A stretch of DNA of 59,410 bases from an uncultured Bacteroidales bacterium. Lineage in GTDB: Bacteria; Bacteroidota; Bacteroidia; Bacteroidales; FEN-979. Below the pieces are notes generated by a model. That model saw only the letters and a list, made by a program, of their open reading frames with translations. It did not search any database and was not told where the DNA came from. Of the stretch, positions 28,351 to 35,987 are shown piece after piece. The stretch spans positions 1 through 59,410 of the forward strand of contig CAILVF010000061.1 of assembly GCA_903837605.1 (NCBI GenBank). The letters are read 5' to 3'. The first letter of the stretch is position 1. Every line of letters starts with the position of its first letter. The translations under genes and the position numbers were made by a program.

Positions 28351-28779
28351 ATGAACCGACTCTTCGTTATACTTGCAATTCTTTTTATTTCTGCCGGATG
28401 GCGGAGCGGGTTTGCCCAGGAGGTGCGTAAGGACAGCGGGGCAGTGACAATCTACCAGGATAAACTGCTTGACGAACTTATTCTAAAGCAGGTAAAATTA
28501 AATGAAGCAGGCGATAGCCAGGAAGGATACAGGATACAGATTTTCTCCGATTCAGGTAACAACTCCAAAACCAAAGCTCAATCGGCTATGGACGAATTTC
28601 TTGCAAAACACCCTGAGGTTAAAGCGTACCTGGTATTTAAATCCCCGAATTACAAAGTCAAGATCGGTGATTTCAGAAGCAAACTTGATGCCATAAGGTA
28701 TCTTACAGAGATTACAGCAGATTTTCCGAATGCCTTTATTATATCAGACCTGATCAATATACCCCAAGTCGAACCTTAA
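28351..28779 (+). CDS. Secreted SPOR-domain protein
   Basis: 142 residues with a signal peptide (about 1-22, ending GFAQ). The C-terminal half (about 60-135) is a SPOR domain (YRIQIFSDSGNNSKTKAQ … YKVKIGDFRSK), which binds denuded glycan strands of peptidoglycan at division or remodelling sites. It lies one base after the first Usp gene and 10 bases before the second, so the three genes are one transcript. A small periplasmic SPOR protein between two stress proteins is unusual. Confidence 0.88.
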   Translation: MNRLFVILAILFISAGWRSGFAQEVRKDSGAVTIYQDKLLDELILKQVKLNEAGDSQEGYRIQIFSDSGNNSKTKAQSAMDEFLAKHPEVKAYLVFKSPNYKVKIGDFRSKLDAIRYLTEITADFPNAFIISDLINIPQVEP

Positions 28780-28789
28780 ACCGGAAATT

Positions 28790-29638
28790 ATGCACAGGAT
28801 TGTCGTAGCTATTGATTTTTCAGATTGTTCCCTGAACGCTTTTTTACATGCCTTGTCAATTTCCCAGAATTCAAGGAGTGAAATGCTCCTTGTATGGGTA
28901 AGTAAAGCCGCCGGTCAAACCGATAAATTCGGTGAAGTAACCAAAGACGAATCGAAAAAGGTTGAAAAGGAATTTGAACAACTGATTGAAAAGTATCAGC
29001 CGGAACTCACAGGCAGCAAGATTACTTATAAAATCAGGACCGGGAAGGTGTATACCGAGATTGCCGAGGAGGCAAGGACCAGTAAAGCTTTTATGGTGGT
29101 ATGCGGGACCCATGGCGCATCGGGTTTCGAAAAATTCTGGATAGGGAGCAATGCAAACCGCATTGTTTCGGCCTGTACCTGCCCTGTGATCACAATCAGG
29201 GGAGGTATCAGTATAAGCCGGCCACTGAAAAAAATAGTTTTGTCGATTGACTCTACCCAGGAAACAAGACAGAAAGCATCCTTCACAGCCATGCTTGCCA
29301 AATCACATGATGCGGAAGTCGATATTTTAAAGCTTTACAGTACCAAGACAAAAGCCGTACGACAGAATGTCGACTTATATGCGTCGCAGGTGGAAAGGTT
29401 CTTTATCCAGGAGGGAGTGAAGTATATCACAACATCCGAAGAAACCGAAAATGTCCCTGAAACCATCATCAGGTATGGAAAAAAGATCGATGCAAACCTG
29501 ATCTCGATAATGACGGAACAGGAATCCTCGGCTTCCACGCTCTGGTTAGGACCTTATGCCCAGCAAATTGTCAACCAGTCTCCGATTCCCGTCCTGAGTG
29601 TTCACTCTAAGGATGTTTATACAGGACTGGGATTCTGA
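28790..29638 (+). CDS. Tandem universal stress protein (UspA family, two domains)
   Basis: 282 residues and a paralogue of the Usp at 27507. The first domain begins MHRIVVAIDFSDCS and has the ATP-binding loop GTHGASGFEKFWIGS; the second (from about residue 145) keeps the fold but not the loop and ends with IMTEQESS … QSPIPVLSVHS. It is the third gene of the Usp-SPOR-Usp operon. The shared IGSN…R and IMTEQE motifs suggest that both Usp copies arose by local duplication. Confidence 0.9.
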   Translation: MHRIVVAIDFSDCSLNAFLHALSISQNSRSEMLLVWVSKAAGQTDKFGEVTKDESKKVEKEFEQLIEKYQPELTGSKITYKIRTGKVYTEIAEEARTSKAFMVVCGTHGASGFEKFWIGSNANRIVSACTCPVITIRGGISISRPLKKIVLSIDSTQETRQKASFTAMLAKSHDAEVDILKLYSTKTKAVRQNVDLYASQVERFFIQEGVKYITTSEETENVPETIIRYGKKIDANLISIMTEQESSASTLWLGPYAQQIVNQSPIPVLSVHSKDVYTGLGF

Positions 29639-29660
29639 AACCAGGATCCGGGCTTTTATT

Positions 29661-29681
29661 ATCCCGCATCCCGCATCCTAA
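29661..29681. repeat. Heptamer repeat (ATCCCGC)
   Basis: Three 7-bp units, ATCCCGC ATCCCGC ATCCTAA, lie in the gap between convergent genes. GGATCCGGG at 29644-29652 can pair imperfectly with the second-to-third unit. They belong to the dispersed 7/8-bp repeat family of this window. Confidence 0.6.
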
Positions 29682-30757
29682 TATCTATCGAGGCAATTCA
29701 GATCTTTAAAGGCAACTTTCAGGCGCTCGACCATTGAGGCCTGGCCACTGCGCAGCCATACCCTCGGATCGTAAAATTTCTTGTTCGGTTTGTCTTCCCC
29801 CTCGGGATTACCAATCTGGCCCTGAAGGTAGCCTTCATTCTTTTTATAGAATTTAAGAACACCTTCCCAAAAAGCCCATTGGGTATCGGTGTCAATGTTC
29901 ATTTTAACAACACCGTAACCGATAGCTTCTGCGATCTTCTCAGGTTCAGAACCTGATCCGCCGTGAAATACAAAGTTCACCGGATTTGGCCCGGTGTTGA
30001 ACTTCTCCTGTATATAAACCTGGGAGTTATGAAGGATCACAGGCTCGAGCTTTACATTGCCCGGTTTGTAAACCCCGTGCACATTCCCGAATGAAGCGGC
30101 AATGGTAAAATTGTCGCTGATGCTTTTCAGTTGTTCATAGGCGTAAGCAACATGTTCGGGTTGGGTGTACAGCCTTGAACTGTCAATACTGGTATTGTCA
30201 ACCCCGTCTTCTTCACCCCCGGTCACACCGAGTTCGATCTCAAGGGTCATTCCCATCCTGCTCATTCTTTCAAGGTATCGTTTGCAGATATCGATGTTCT
30301 CATGCAGGGGCTCTTCCGAAAGGTCAAGCATATGCGAGCTGAAAAGCGGTTTGCCATGCACTTTGTAATATTTTTCACCTGCATCGAGCAGGCCGTCAAT
30401 CCATGGCAGGAGCTTCTTTGCAGCATGGTCGGTATGTATGATAACGGGAATACCATACATATCGGCTACGGTATGTATATGCTGTGCCCCCGAGATACTG
30501 CCACGGATGGCAACTGATTCATTTTCGTTCTTAAGCCCTTTACCGGCAAAAAACACACCGCCTCCGTTTGAAAACTGTATGATTATAGGAGAATTCACTG
30601 TCTTTGCAGCTTCAAGAACAGCATTGACTGAATCTGTCCCGATAACGTTGACTGCAGGAATTGCAAATTTGTTGGCTTTGGCAATACGGAATATTTCCTT
30701 CACGGCATCACCTGTGGCAACACCGGGTTTTACTTTATCGAAGATTTTCTCTGACAT
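29678..30757 (-). CDS. fbaA: Class II fructose-bisphosphate aldolase
   Basis: 359 residues, the length of the E. coli FbaA type. It cleaves fructose 1,6-bisphosphate to dihydroxyacetone phosphate and glyceraldehyde 3-phosphate using Zn. The zinc/catalytic motif VIIHTDHAAKK, ELGVTGGEEDGVDN, FVFHGGSGS and KMNIDTDTQWAFW are all present. It stands alone with its own promoter (30820-30850), divergent from the coiled-coil gene. The end overlaps the heptamer repeat. Confidence 0.96.
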   Translation of the reverse strand: MSEKIFDKVKPGVATGDAVKEIFRIAKANKFAIPAVNVIGTDSVNAVLEAAKTVNSPIIIQFSNGGGVFFAGKGLKNENESVAIRGSISGAQHIHTVADMYGIPVIIHTDHAAKKLLPWIDGLLDAGEKYYKVHGKPLFSSHMLDLSEEPLHENIDICKRYLERMSRMGMTLEIELGVTGGEEDGVDNTSIDSSRLYTQPEHVAYAYEQLKSISDNFTIAASFGNVHGVYKPGNVKLEPVILHNSQVYIQEKFNTGPNPVNFVFHGGSGSEPEKIAEAIGYGVVKMNIDTDTQWAFWEGVLKFYKKNEGYLQGQIGNPEGEDKPNKKFYDPRVWLRSGQASMVERLKVAFKDLNCLDRY

Positions 30758-30819
30758 ATGATTGATATTTATGGTTTTGCTTTTACCGCAGCTCCAATTC
30801 TCATTTGGCCCCGGGACCT

Positions 30820-30850
30820 CAAAATTAGCAAATAAACAGCATATATTAAA
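30820..30850 (-). promoter_or_regulatory. Promoter of fbaA
   Basis: On the minus strand TTTA (-33, 30850-30847), 19 bases, TAATTTTG (-7, 30827-30820). This is one mismatch from TTTG-N19-TAnnTTTG and leaves a ~55-base leader. Confidence 0.6.
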
Positions 30851-30864
30851 TAAACCGGTATTTC

Positions 30865-30896
30865 CTTGACATATGCTCTTTATTTTTATATCTTTG
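30865..30896 (+). promoter_or_regulatory. Promoter of the coiled-coil membrane protein gene
   Basis: CTTG (30865-30868), 20 bases, TATCTTTG (30889-30896), a perfect -7 box, with the ATG 30 bases further on. It rules out the longer in-frame start at 30866. Confidence 0.65.
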
Positions 30897-30925
30897 AAAA
30901 TCAGGAAACTAAATACCTACATAAG

Positions 30926-31789
30926 ATGAAAACAATTCTTTCAGGGATTATTGCGCTGATAATTCCATTATGCATGTTTGCCCAAACTTCAAAAGATGCA
31001 CAGGACCTCAACCTCGTCCGCCAGAAGATCACAAAAATCGAAAATGAGAATGCCCGGCTTAAAAACCAGCTGAACAATGTTCAGAAATCCATTGTCAAAA
31101 TGAATGAAGCTGAGCTTAAAGAACAGCTGGACCTGGCTAAACATGATTCCCTGGCTAAAGCGAACCAGGATACTGTGAAAACATATTCGGCAAGGTTGTT
31201 GAAATTAGAAGAAAACATTGAAGAGATCGAACATGCATTAATGATGAGAAGCCTTGCTTTTGGTTTGATCATCCTCTTATTGATCATCCTGATAGCAATC
31301 AGGTGGTTCACCCACAGGGGGACCCACAGTAAAAACATGGATGAAGTCCTGGAGAAAATGAAAGCCCAGAGGGAAGAACGTGAAAGACGGATCGCGGAAC
31401 TCAAAGCGATTCTTGATAAATCGGAAAGCGAAATGTCGGCCCTCAGGCAGGAAACAGGTGACCGGCTTGTTGCATTCAGTGATAACCTGGCACATGTTGA
31501 CAGGAACCTCCAGACACTTTTAAATGAACGGTCCAATACACTTGAACAGCAGATCAGGGACGGACTTGCCAGGATAAAAAAAGATAATGAAGAAGGAAAC
31601 AGGGAGTTCCTGAAGAAGATTGAAGATGTGCAGGCTCTTGCAGCTTCGAAGATCCATGAACTGGGGCAGAAAGTTGTTGATTCAGGGAAAAAAATTGACG
31701 ATCAGATAGCCTCAGCCCATAAAAAAACCGATGAGCTGAAAACAGTCCTGGCTAAAGAGATTGAAGCTATACGTTCGAAGTTCGAATAA
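30926..31789 (+). CDS. Membrane-anchored coiled-coil protein of unknown function
   Basis: 287 residues from ATG 30926. A signal peptide (MKTILSGIIALIIPLCMFAQ) is followed by a heptad-rich coiled coil (about 25-100), one transmembrane helix (about 110-130, FGLIILLLIILIAIRW), and a long second coiled coil to the C-terminus rich in E, K, R and A. I do not recognise a family. The topology suggests a periplasmic and a cytoplasmic coiled coil joined through the inner membrane, possibly a tethering or structural protein. The start is set by the promoter immediately upstream. Confidence 0.75.
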   Translation: MKTILSGIIALIIPLCMFAQTSKDAQDLNLVRQKITKIENENARLKNQLNNVQKSIVKMNEAELKEQLDLAKHDSLAKANQDTVKTYSARLLKLEENIEEIEHALMMRSLAFGLIILLLIILIAIRWFTHRGTHSKNMDEVLEKMKAQREERERRIAELKAILDKSESEMSALRQETGDRLVAFSDNLAHVDRNLQTLLNERSNTLEQQIRDGLARIKKDNEEGNREFLKKIEDVQALAASKIHELGQKVVDSGKKIDDQIASAHKKTDELKTVLAKEIEAIRSKFE

Positions 31790-31793
31790 GCAA

Positions 31794-31835
31794 GAGCCAT
31801 GAGCCATGTGGCATTAGCCATGAGGCATGAGCCAG
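31794..31835. repeat. Heptamer repeat (GAGCCAT), six units
   Basis: Six consecutive 7-bp units: GAGCCAT, GAGCCAT, GTGGCAT, TAGCCAT, GAGGCAT, GAGCCAG. They start five bases after the coiled-coil gene's stop codon and end just before the tRNA promoter. Confidence 0.8.
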
Positions 31836-31838
31836 AGC

Positions 31839-31870
31839 TTTGAACGGAACACGAATTTTTCTTACCTATG
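31839..31870 (+). promoter_or_regulatory. Promoter of tRNA-Arg
   Basis: TTTG (31839-31842), 20 bases, TACCTATG (31863-31870), with one mismatch in the -7 box. Transcription would start a few bases before the tRNA at 31881. Confidence 0.65.
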
Positions 31871-31880
31871 CTGTCATTCC

Positions 31881-31954
31881 GGCCCCGTAGTTCAATTGGA
31901 TAGAATGGCAGATTCCGGTTCTGTTGGTTGAAGGTTCGAGTCCTTTCGGGGTCA
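31881..31954 (+). tRNA. tRNA-Arg (anticodon CCG)
   Basis: A complete 74-base cloverleaf. The acceptor stem GGCCCCG/CGGGGTC has one G-U pair; the D stem is GTTC/GAAT; the anticodon arm GCAGA-TTCCGGT-TCTGT gives CCG (reads CGG); the T arm is GAAGG-TTCGAGT-CCTTT; the discriminator is A. The genome does not encode CCA (ACCT follows), so it must be added by the nucleotidyltransferase. It is transcribed alone between its own promoter and terminator. Confidence 0.97.
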
Positions 31955-31961
31955 CCTGTTG

Positions 31962-32002
31962 AAAAAAAGCCTTGCATTCTTGTGATTTGCAGGGCTTTTT
32001 TC
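31962..32002 (+). terminator. Rho-independent terminator after the tRNA
   Basis: A ~14-bp stem (A-run GCCTTGCA with TGCAGGGC T-run, one G-U pair) and an 11-base loop directly follow tRNA-Arg. The A/T flanks make it usable in both directions, serving also the end of the minus-strand histidine kinase. Confidence 0.9.
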
Positions 32003-32039
32003 TTTGCCAAAGTCTTTCGGTGGAATGCCTGTCAGGATC

Positions 32040-33263
32040 TCATACGGCATGTAAGGCTGACTTGTCAATAGGTTTCAATGGCAGGGTGAAGAAAAATTCC
32101 GACCCGGCGCCAAACTTGCTGGTAACACCGATTTCGCCCTTGTGAGCTTCCACTATTTTTTTTACGATCAATAAACCCAGGCCTGTACTCTTTTCACCAT
32201 TGGTAGAACGGGTAGAGGTTTTCTGGAAGGGTTTGAATAACTTCCCCAGCTCTTCTTGCTTTATTCCCTGGCCCTGGTCATTTACTGAAACTCTGACCTT
32301 TTGCGGGGAGGATTCTATACTGATGGTGATCTTCGATTTAGGGAAAGAATACTTTAAGGAATTCGTAAGTAAATTCGTAAGAACCTGTTCTATCTTGGGC
32401 CTGTCAATATAGATCTTCACCTTCTTGCCCGGGTTCTCAAATTTAACCTTTATGGACTTCGCCCTGGCAAACATTTCATTCATCCTGATTGTTTCGCCTA
32501 TAACCTCGGTGAGATCCTGTTCCGAAAGGTTTAGTTCCAGTTTCCCCGATTCTATATTAGCAATATCGAGAAGATCATTGACAAGGCCCAGCATGAAACG
32601 CCCGGTCTTGTGAATACGTTGAAGAAGATCCTCCTGATCAGAAGGGTTTGTTATAATATCCTGGTCAAGCAGGAGTTCGGAATAACCGAGGATTACTCCA
32701 ATCGGGCTCCGGAGGTCATGGGCAGCAATACCAAGGAACTGATCTTTAAGTTTATTCAGCCTGGCCAGTTCCCTGTTGTTCTTCGCCAGCTCACGTTGCA
32801 TGTTGACCAGTTCATTGTTCAACCGGCTCAGCTCCTCATAAAATGAAACTCCCGGTTCCTCCCCGGCGCTATTCAGAAGCCTGGCATTCTCTTTCGAAAT
32901 GGACCGGATAAGGTTTGTTTGTTCGTTATTGACCCTTGTTAATTCAGTAAATAGCAACTGTGCTCCATTTTTAGTTGTGGCAGCTGCAATACCAATACTG
33001 TCATCAAAGACTCCTCCGAAAAATGAGTATGTCTCGGGCCCCTTGCGGGTGGATACATTAATCTCCCAACCGATAGCTGTGCCTTTGAGTTTTAATTCGA
33101 GGAAGAAATTGAGCATTTTATCCAGGTCCCCTGTGACCACGGTCGAGAAAAGCATAGTTCCTTCAAGAGTAGACGACAGCACATTATCATCGTCTTGAAG
33201 TATCTGAATAACACGGCCATCCAGATTGCAGCGCAATGAAAAGTGCTTCCCGATTTTTTCCAT
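32040..33263 (-). CDS. Soluble sensor histidine kinase partnered with a B12-binding sensor
   Basis: 407 residues with no membrane segment. An N-terminal PAS-like region (about 5-100, not assignable with certainty) is followed by a coiled coil (about 110-172), HisKA with H182 in GIAAHDLRSPIGV, and a HATPase domain (NLLTNSLKYSF, NDQGQGI, STGLGLLIVKK). It begins 4 bases after the stop of the cobalamin-binding protein gene on the same strand, so the two are co-expressed from 34383. The likely role is to relay the state of the B12 sensor. No response regulator is adjacent. Confidence 0.92.
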   Translation of the reverse strand: MEKIGKHFSLRCNLDGRVIQILQDDDNVLSSTLEGTMLFSTVVTGDLDKMLNFFLELKLKGTAIGWEINVSTRKGPETYSFFGGVFDDSIGIAAATTKNGAQLLFTELTRVNNEQTNLIRSISKENARLLNSAGEEPGVSFYEELSRLNNELVNMQRELAKNNRELARLNKLKDQFLGIAAHDLRSPIGVILGYSELLLDQDIITNPSDQEDLLQRIHKTGRFMLGLVNDLLDIANIESGKLELNLSEQDLTEVIGETIRMNEMFARAKSIKVKFENPGKKVKIYIDRPKIEQVLTNLLTNSLKYSFPKSKITISIESSPQKVRVSVNDQGQGIKQEELGKLFKPFQKTSTRSTNGEKSTGLGLLIVKKIVEAHKGEIGVTSKFGAGSEFFFTLPLKPIDKSALHAV

Positions 33264-33267
33264 TAGT

Positions 33268-34326
33268 TTATGCTGCTATTAATTTTTCGGCCAGGCTCAC
33301 AGCTTCCAGAGCATCCAGGGCAAAGCCGTCGGCTCCCACATGTTCCCAAAGCCTATCTGCCACTTTAAACGGGTAGCCCCCGACAAGGATCTTTAATTCA
33401 GATGGAATTCCAGGGGCCGATCTGATATTTCTGATCATTTCTTCAACAGCGCTCACATGAAATGTCATGGTTGCAGATATCGCCAGCAACTGGGGCTTTA
33501 TCTCACAAAGGAACTTTATCACTCCTTCAACAGGCATATTCGCCCCGAGATAATAAGTATCCCATCCTTCCATTTCAAAAAAATCAGTAACCATCCTGGC
33601 TCCTATCTCATGTAATTCTCCTGAAACACATGTAGTCACCATCTTCCTGTCTTTCTTTTCCCCTGTAAACAAATACGGATATAATTGTGACATGACCAAC
33701 TGCGTGGCCCCTGTGCAAAAATGTTCCTGGGCCACGCTTATTTTATTGGTTTGCCAGAGACGACCGATTTCATACTGAACCGGTTGAAACACATCAAGAT
33801 AAATCTCCCTGACCGTTGTCCCGGCCTCAACCTCACTGATGATCAGGGATAAAGCATCATTACGTTTACCGCGAAATAAGTAATCCATGTACTTACGTGC
33901 AACAGGGGTCAGGTGATTATCAGATGCAGGTATTGAAATTTTCTGTCCTTCTGATAAAACCACACTGATAGCCGATTCCATTAATGGGTTTATCAGCAGA
34001 TTTTCCTCATCACTGCATGCTTCATTGATCCTGTTTTTAAGCAATTCAAGGCTTTCCTTTAAATCCTTCAAAGGAACTTTTTCAGAAGCAAGGAAAGTTT
34101 TAAGCCAGGAAATAAACTCCTCGAACAAAGCAGGTTGCCTGGCCCAGATTGCTTCTGCAAGGAAAGAAATGATCCAGGCAACGTCGTTTCTGTATTTGTT
34201 TTTTTGATTTTCATTATAGGCCTTGGCCATATCGGGCCGAAGTTTGAATTGATCCTCCAGAATAATTCCAGACAGGGATTCTTTAATTTTCAGAAGCTTG
34301 TCTTTTATGGCCTGATTTATTCCCAT
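33268..34326 (-). CDS. Cobalamin-binding sensor protein with Wx9EH photoreceptor motif
   Basis: 352 residues from ATG 34326. A longer in-frame start at 34446 lies upstream of a consensus promoter and is rejected. Residues 1-130 are helical with no recognised family. A helical cap (about 135-215) contains W191-x9-E201-H202 (GRLWQTNKISVAQEH), the signature of CarH/LitR-type light-sensing B12 domains. The Rossmann-like B12-binding domain (about 228-350) has H239 in the ELHEIG loop (the canonical D of DxHxxG is E here) and the LVGGYPF loop. There is no DNA-binding domain; the next gene is a histidine kinase. It is therefore a candidate B12-dependent light or redox sensor feeding a kinase. Confidence 0.88.
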   Translation of the reverse strand: MGINQAIKDKLLKIKESLSGIILEDQFKLRPDMAKAYNENQKNKYRNDVAWIISFLAEAIWARQPALFEEFISWLKTFLASEKVPLKDLKESLELLKNRINEACSDEENLLINPLMESAISVVLSEGQKISIPASDNHLTPVARKYMDYLFRGKRNDALSLIISEVEAGTTVREIYLDVFQPVQYEIGRLWQTNKISVAQEHFCTGATQLVMSQLYPYLFTGEKKDRKMVTTCVSGELHEIGARMVTDFFEMEGWDTYYLGANMPVEGVIKFLCEIKPQLLAISATMTFHVSAVEEMIRNIRSAPGIPSELKILVGGYPFKVADRLWEHVGADGFALDALEAVSLAEKLIAA

Positions 34327-34355
34327 ATTACATGGATTATCAACGGAAGTCTTAA

Positions 34356-34386
34356 CAAATATAGTAAAACAAGATGAAAAAGCAAA
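34356..34386 (-). promoter_or_regulatory. Promoter of the B12 sensor-kinase operon
   Basis: On the minus strand TTTG (34386-34383), 19 bases, TATATTTG (34363-34356). Both boxes match the Bacteroidota consensus exactly. It fixes the sensor start at 34326. Confidence 0.75.
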
Positions 34387-34472
34387 TTTTATCAGGGAAA
34401 GGAGAGAATTAACCGCTAAAACACTCAGGCTGGTCAACAAAAGCAACCAGGGGTCCCTGTTGTTTTACCAGA

Positions 34473-35387
34473 CTAGTCAAGGTATACTCCGGTGCCAACG
34501 ATAAGGACTTCCCCCCTTACAATCATTTTCTTGACATAGGAAGATTTGCGAACTGCTTTTGTCGTACCAGGTTTCGGCCACAGGTAATCGACCCATCCCT
34601 GCCCGTTTTCCAATGCGACTTTCACAATATCCTGAATGAAAAGCTTACCCGAGGCATCTTTCATGTCTTTCTGGTTTTTTCCCTCGAGAGATGGGTCGGC
34701 AGGGTTTACCAGGGTGTTGTAGAGGGAATCGAGCACAAACACATAGGTGTCTTTATATACAAATTCAGATGCAGTATCGCGGAGGATACGAAATGCGTCT
34801 TTTCCCATGGTCCTGATCAGGCTCATGGCGTCATTCACGGCATCTATTGCAAATTCTTTTTCCATGTGCATATCATACAGCCCTGAACCAACCGCGTAAA
34901 TCGTGCCGGAAGGCGCTTTTGCAAGCTTTACATAGGTCGATTTCCAGGAAGGGCTGGTTTTACCGGGTTTCACCCATTCGTAATGGGTCCAGCCACATTG
35001 CCCCACACCCAGGGCTTTCCTGATAAACCACTGCACAATAGGTTTGCCGTTTACATCCTTGAGATCGTACTCGTTCTTTCCTGCCATGGAGGGGTCTTCG
35101 TGAACGAAGATATCTCCTTTTAGCCCGCAAACAAAAATGTAAGTCTCACCGCTCCTCCAGCGGCTGCCGTTATTCATGAATTCATGAAATGCATTTTCGC
35201 CTTTACGGCCAACTTCCGCAGCGGCGTCATTGACCAGGTTCACGAGGTTTATCGTTTCTTCAAATTTGTATTTGGAGGCCTGGGCGAATACTTTCCCGCT
35301 ATTATTGCAAACCATTCCGGCAGTCAGCACGATCATGACTGCCTGAAACAACATGGTCGTTTTCAGTGACATTAATCTGGCTTTCAT
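34473..35387 (-). CDS. Secreted protein with two Cache domains
   Basis: 304 residues with a signal peptide (about 1-36, ending VFAQA). It has two consecutive single-Cache-like modules of ~125 residues (about 45-165 and 180-302), each with a FVHEDPSMAGKN- or LVNPADPSLEGKN-like segment, a Wxx(Y/L)W.KPG motif and an ending VGSGLY or VGTGVY. Cache domains bind small extracellular ligands in chemoreceptors and kinases. Here they are not fused to a membrane helix or output domain. The gene has its own promoter and lies upstream of the B12 sensor-kinase operon on the same strand, so a binding-protein role for a separate receptor is possible but unproven. Confidence 0.85.
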   Translation of the reverse strand: MKARLMSLKTTMLFQAVMIVLTAGMVCNNSGKVFAQASKYKFEETINLVNLVNDAAAEVGRKGENAFHEFMNNGSRWRSGETYIFVCGLKGDIFVHEDPSMAGKNEYDLKDVNGKPIVQWFIRKALGVGQCGWTHYEWVKPGKTSPSWKSTYVKLAKAPSGTIYAVGSGLYDMHMEKEFAIDAVNDAMSLIRTMGKDAFRILRDTASEFVYKDTYVFVLDSLYNTLVNPADPSLEGKNQKDMKDASGKLFIQDIVKVALENGQGWVDYLWPKPGTTKAVRKSSYVKKMIVRGEVLIVGTGVYLD

Positions 35388-35406
35388 GACATGGGTATTT
35401 ACCCTG

Positions 35407-35438
35407 TAAATATAAGAAAAACAGATGTGAAAGTCAAA
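35407..35438 (-). promoter_or_regulatory. Promoter of the Cache-domain gene
   Basis: On the minus strand TTTG (35438-35435), 20 bases, TATATTTA (35414-35407), with one mismatch in the -7 box and about 20 bases to the ATG. Confidence 0.65.
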
Positions 35439-35484
35439 TTTTTGGGTACTTTAGCTGCCGGTTAAATTCATTAATTCTTACGAT

Positions 35485-35952
35485 ATGGATAATACAAAAA
35501 TATTGCTTCCACGATATTTCAGGTATATCGGCATTATACTTACAATTGCAGGACTGGTATTCACAATCATCAGGTTCGGATACGGTATCAAGCCCAATTT
35601 CCTCGAAGCCAAAGTCTTTGTTGTTTATGCAGCTTATCTTCAGACCTCCGAATTCCGTGTGATCACAAACAACATCAGCGAGGAGATATGCGGCATCACA
35701 CTGCTTCTGGGTTTGTTCTTCCTGGCATTTTCGAAGTTTAAGAACGAAACGGATAAGATCTGGGCTATGAGAACAAGAGCCTTTATATATTCTTTATATG
35801 CACATTCCGCCCTCCTTCTCTTTTGTCTTCTTTTCATTTACGGCTGGGGATTCCTGATGGTGATGACTGCTAACCTGTTCCTTTTCCTCATGCTTTATAA
35901 CATATGGTTTTACATCCTGCTGTACAGGGCCTCAAGGCTGACTGAAGAGTAA
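35485..35952 (+). CDS. Small four-helix membrane protein of unknown function
   Basis: 155 residues with four predicted transmembrane helices at about 12-32, 66-83, 102-120 and 123-147, and short charged loops (KFKNETDKIW). No family is recognised. It is divergent from the Cache gene and lies 35 bases before the C10 protease gene, whose own -7-like box (TACTTTCG, 35959-35966) starts right after this stop codon. Confidence 0.7.
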   Translation: MDNTKILLPRYFRYIGIILTIAGLVFTIIRFGYGIKPNFLEAKVFVVYAAYLQTSEFRVITNNISEEICGITLLLGLFFLAFSKFKNETDKIWAMRTRAFIYSLYAHSALLLFCLLFIYGWGFLMVMTANLFLFLMLYNIWFYILLYRASRLTEE

Positions 35953-35958
35953 AATTTG

Positions 35959-35966
35959 TACTTTCG
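35959..35966 (+). promoter_or_regulatory. -7-like box before the C10 protease gene
   Basis: TACTTTCG is one mismatch from TAnnTTTG and ends 21 bases before the ATG. No TTTG lies at the expected -33 spacing. Confidence 0.35.
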
Positions 35967-35987
35967 CGATCTCCAATTTTTAATCTT

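Noticed and set aside
31794..31835. Small coding gene between the coiled-coil gene and the tRNA
   Set aside because: The sequence is a heptamer repeat; any frame would be a repeat artefact.
34327..34446. Extra hydrophobic N-terminus on the B12 sensor
   Set aside because: The extension starts upstream of a perfect TTTG-N19-TATATTTG promoter, so it is not transcribed in that message. The protein is cytoplasmic from ATG 34326.
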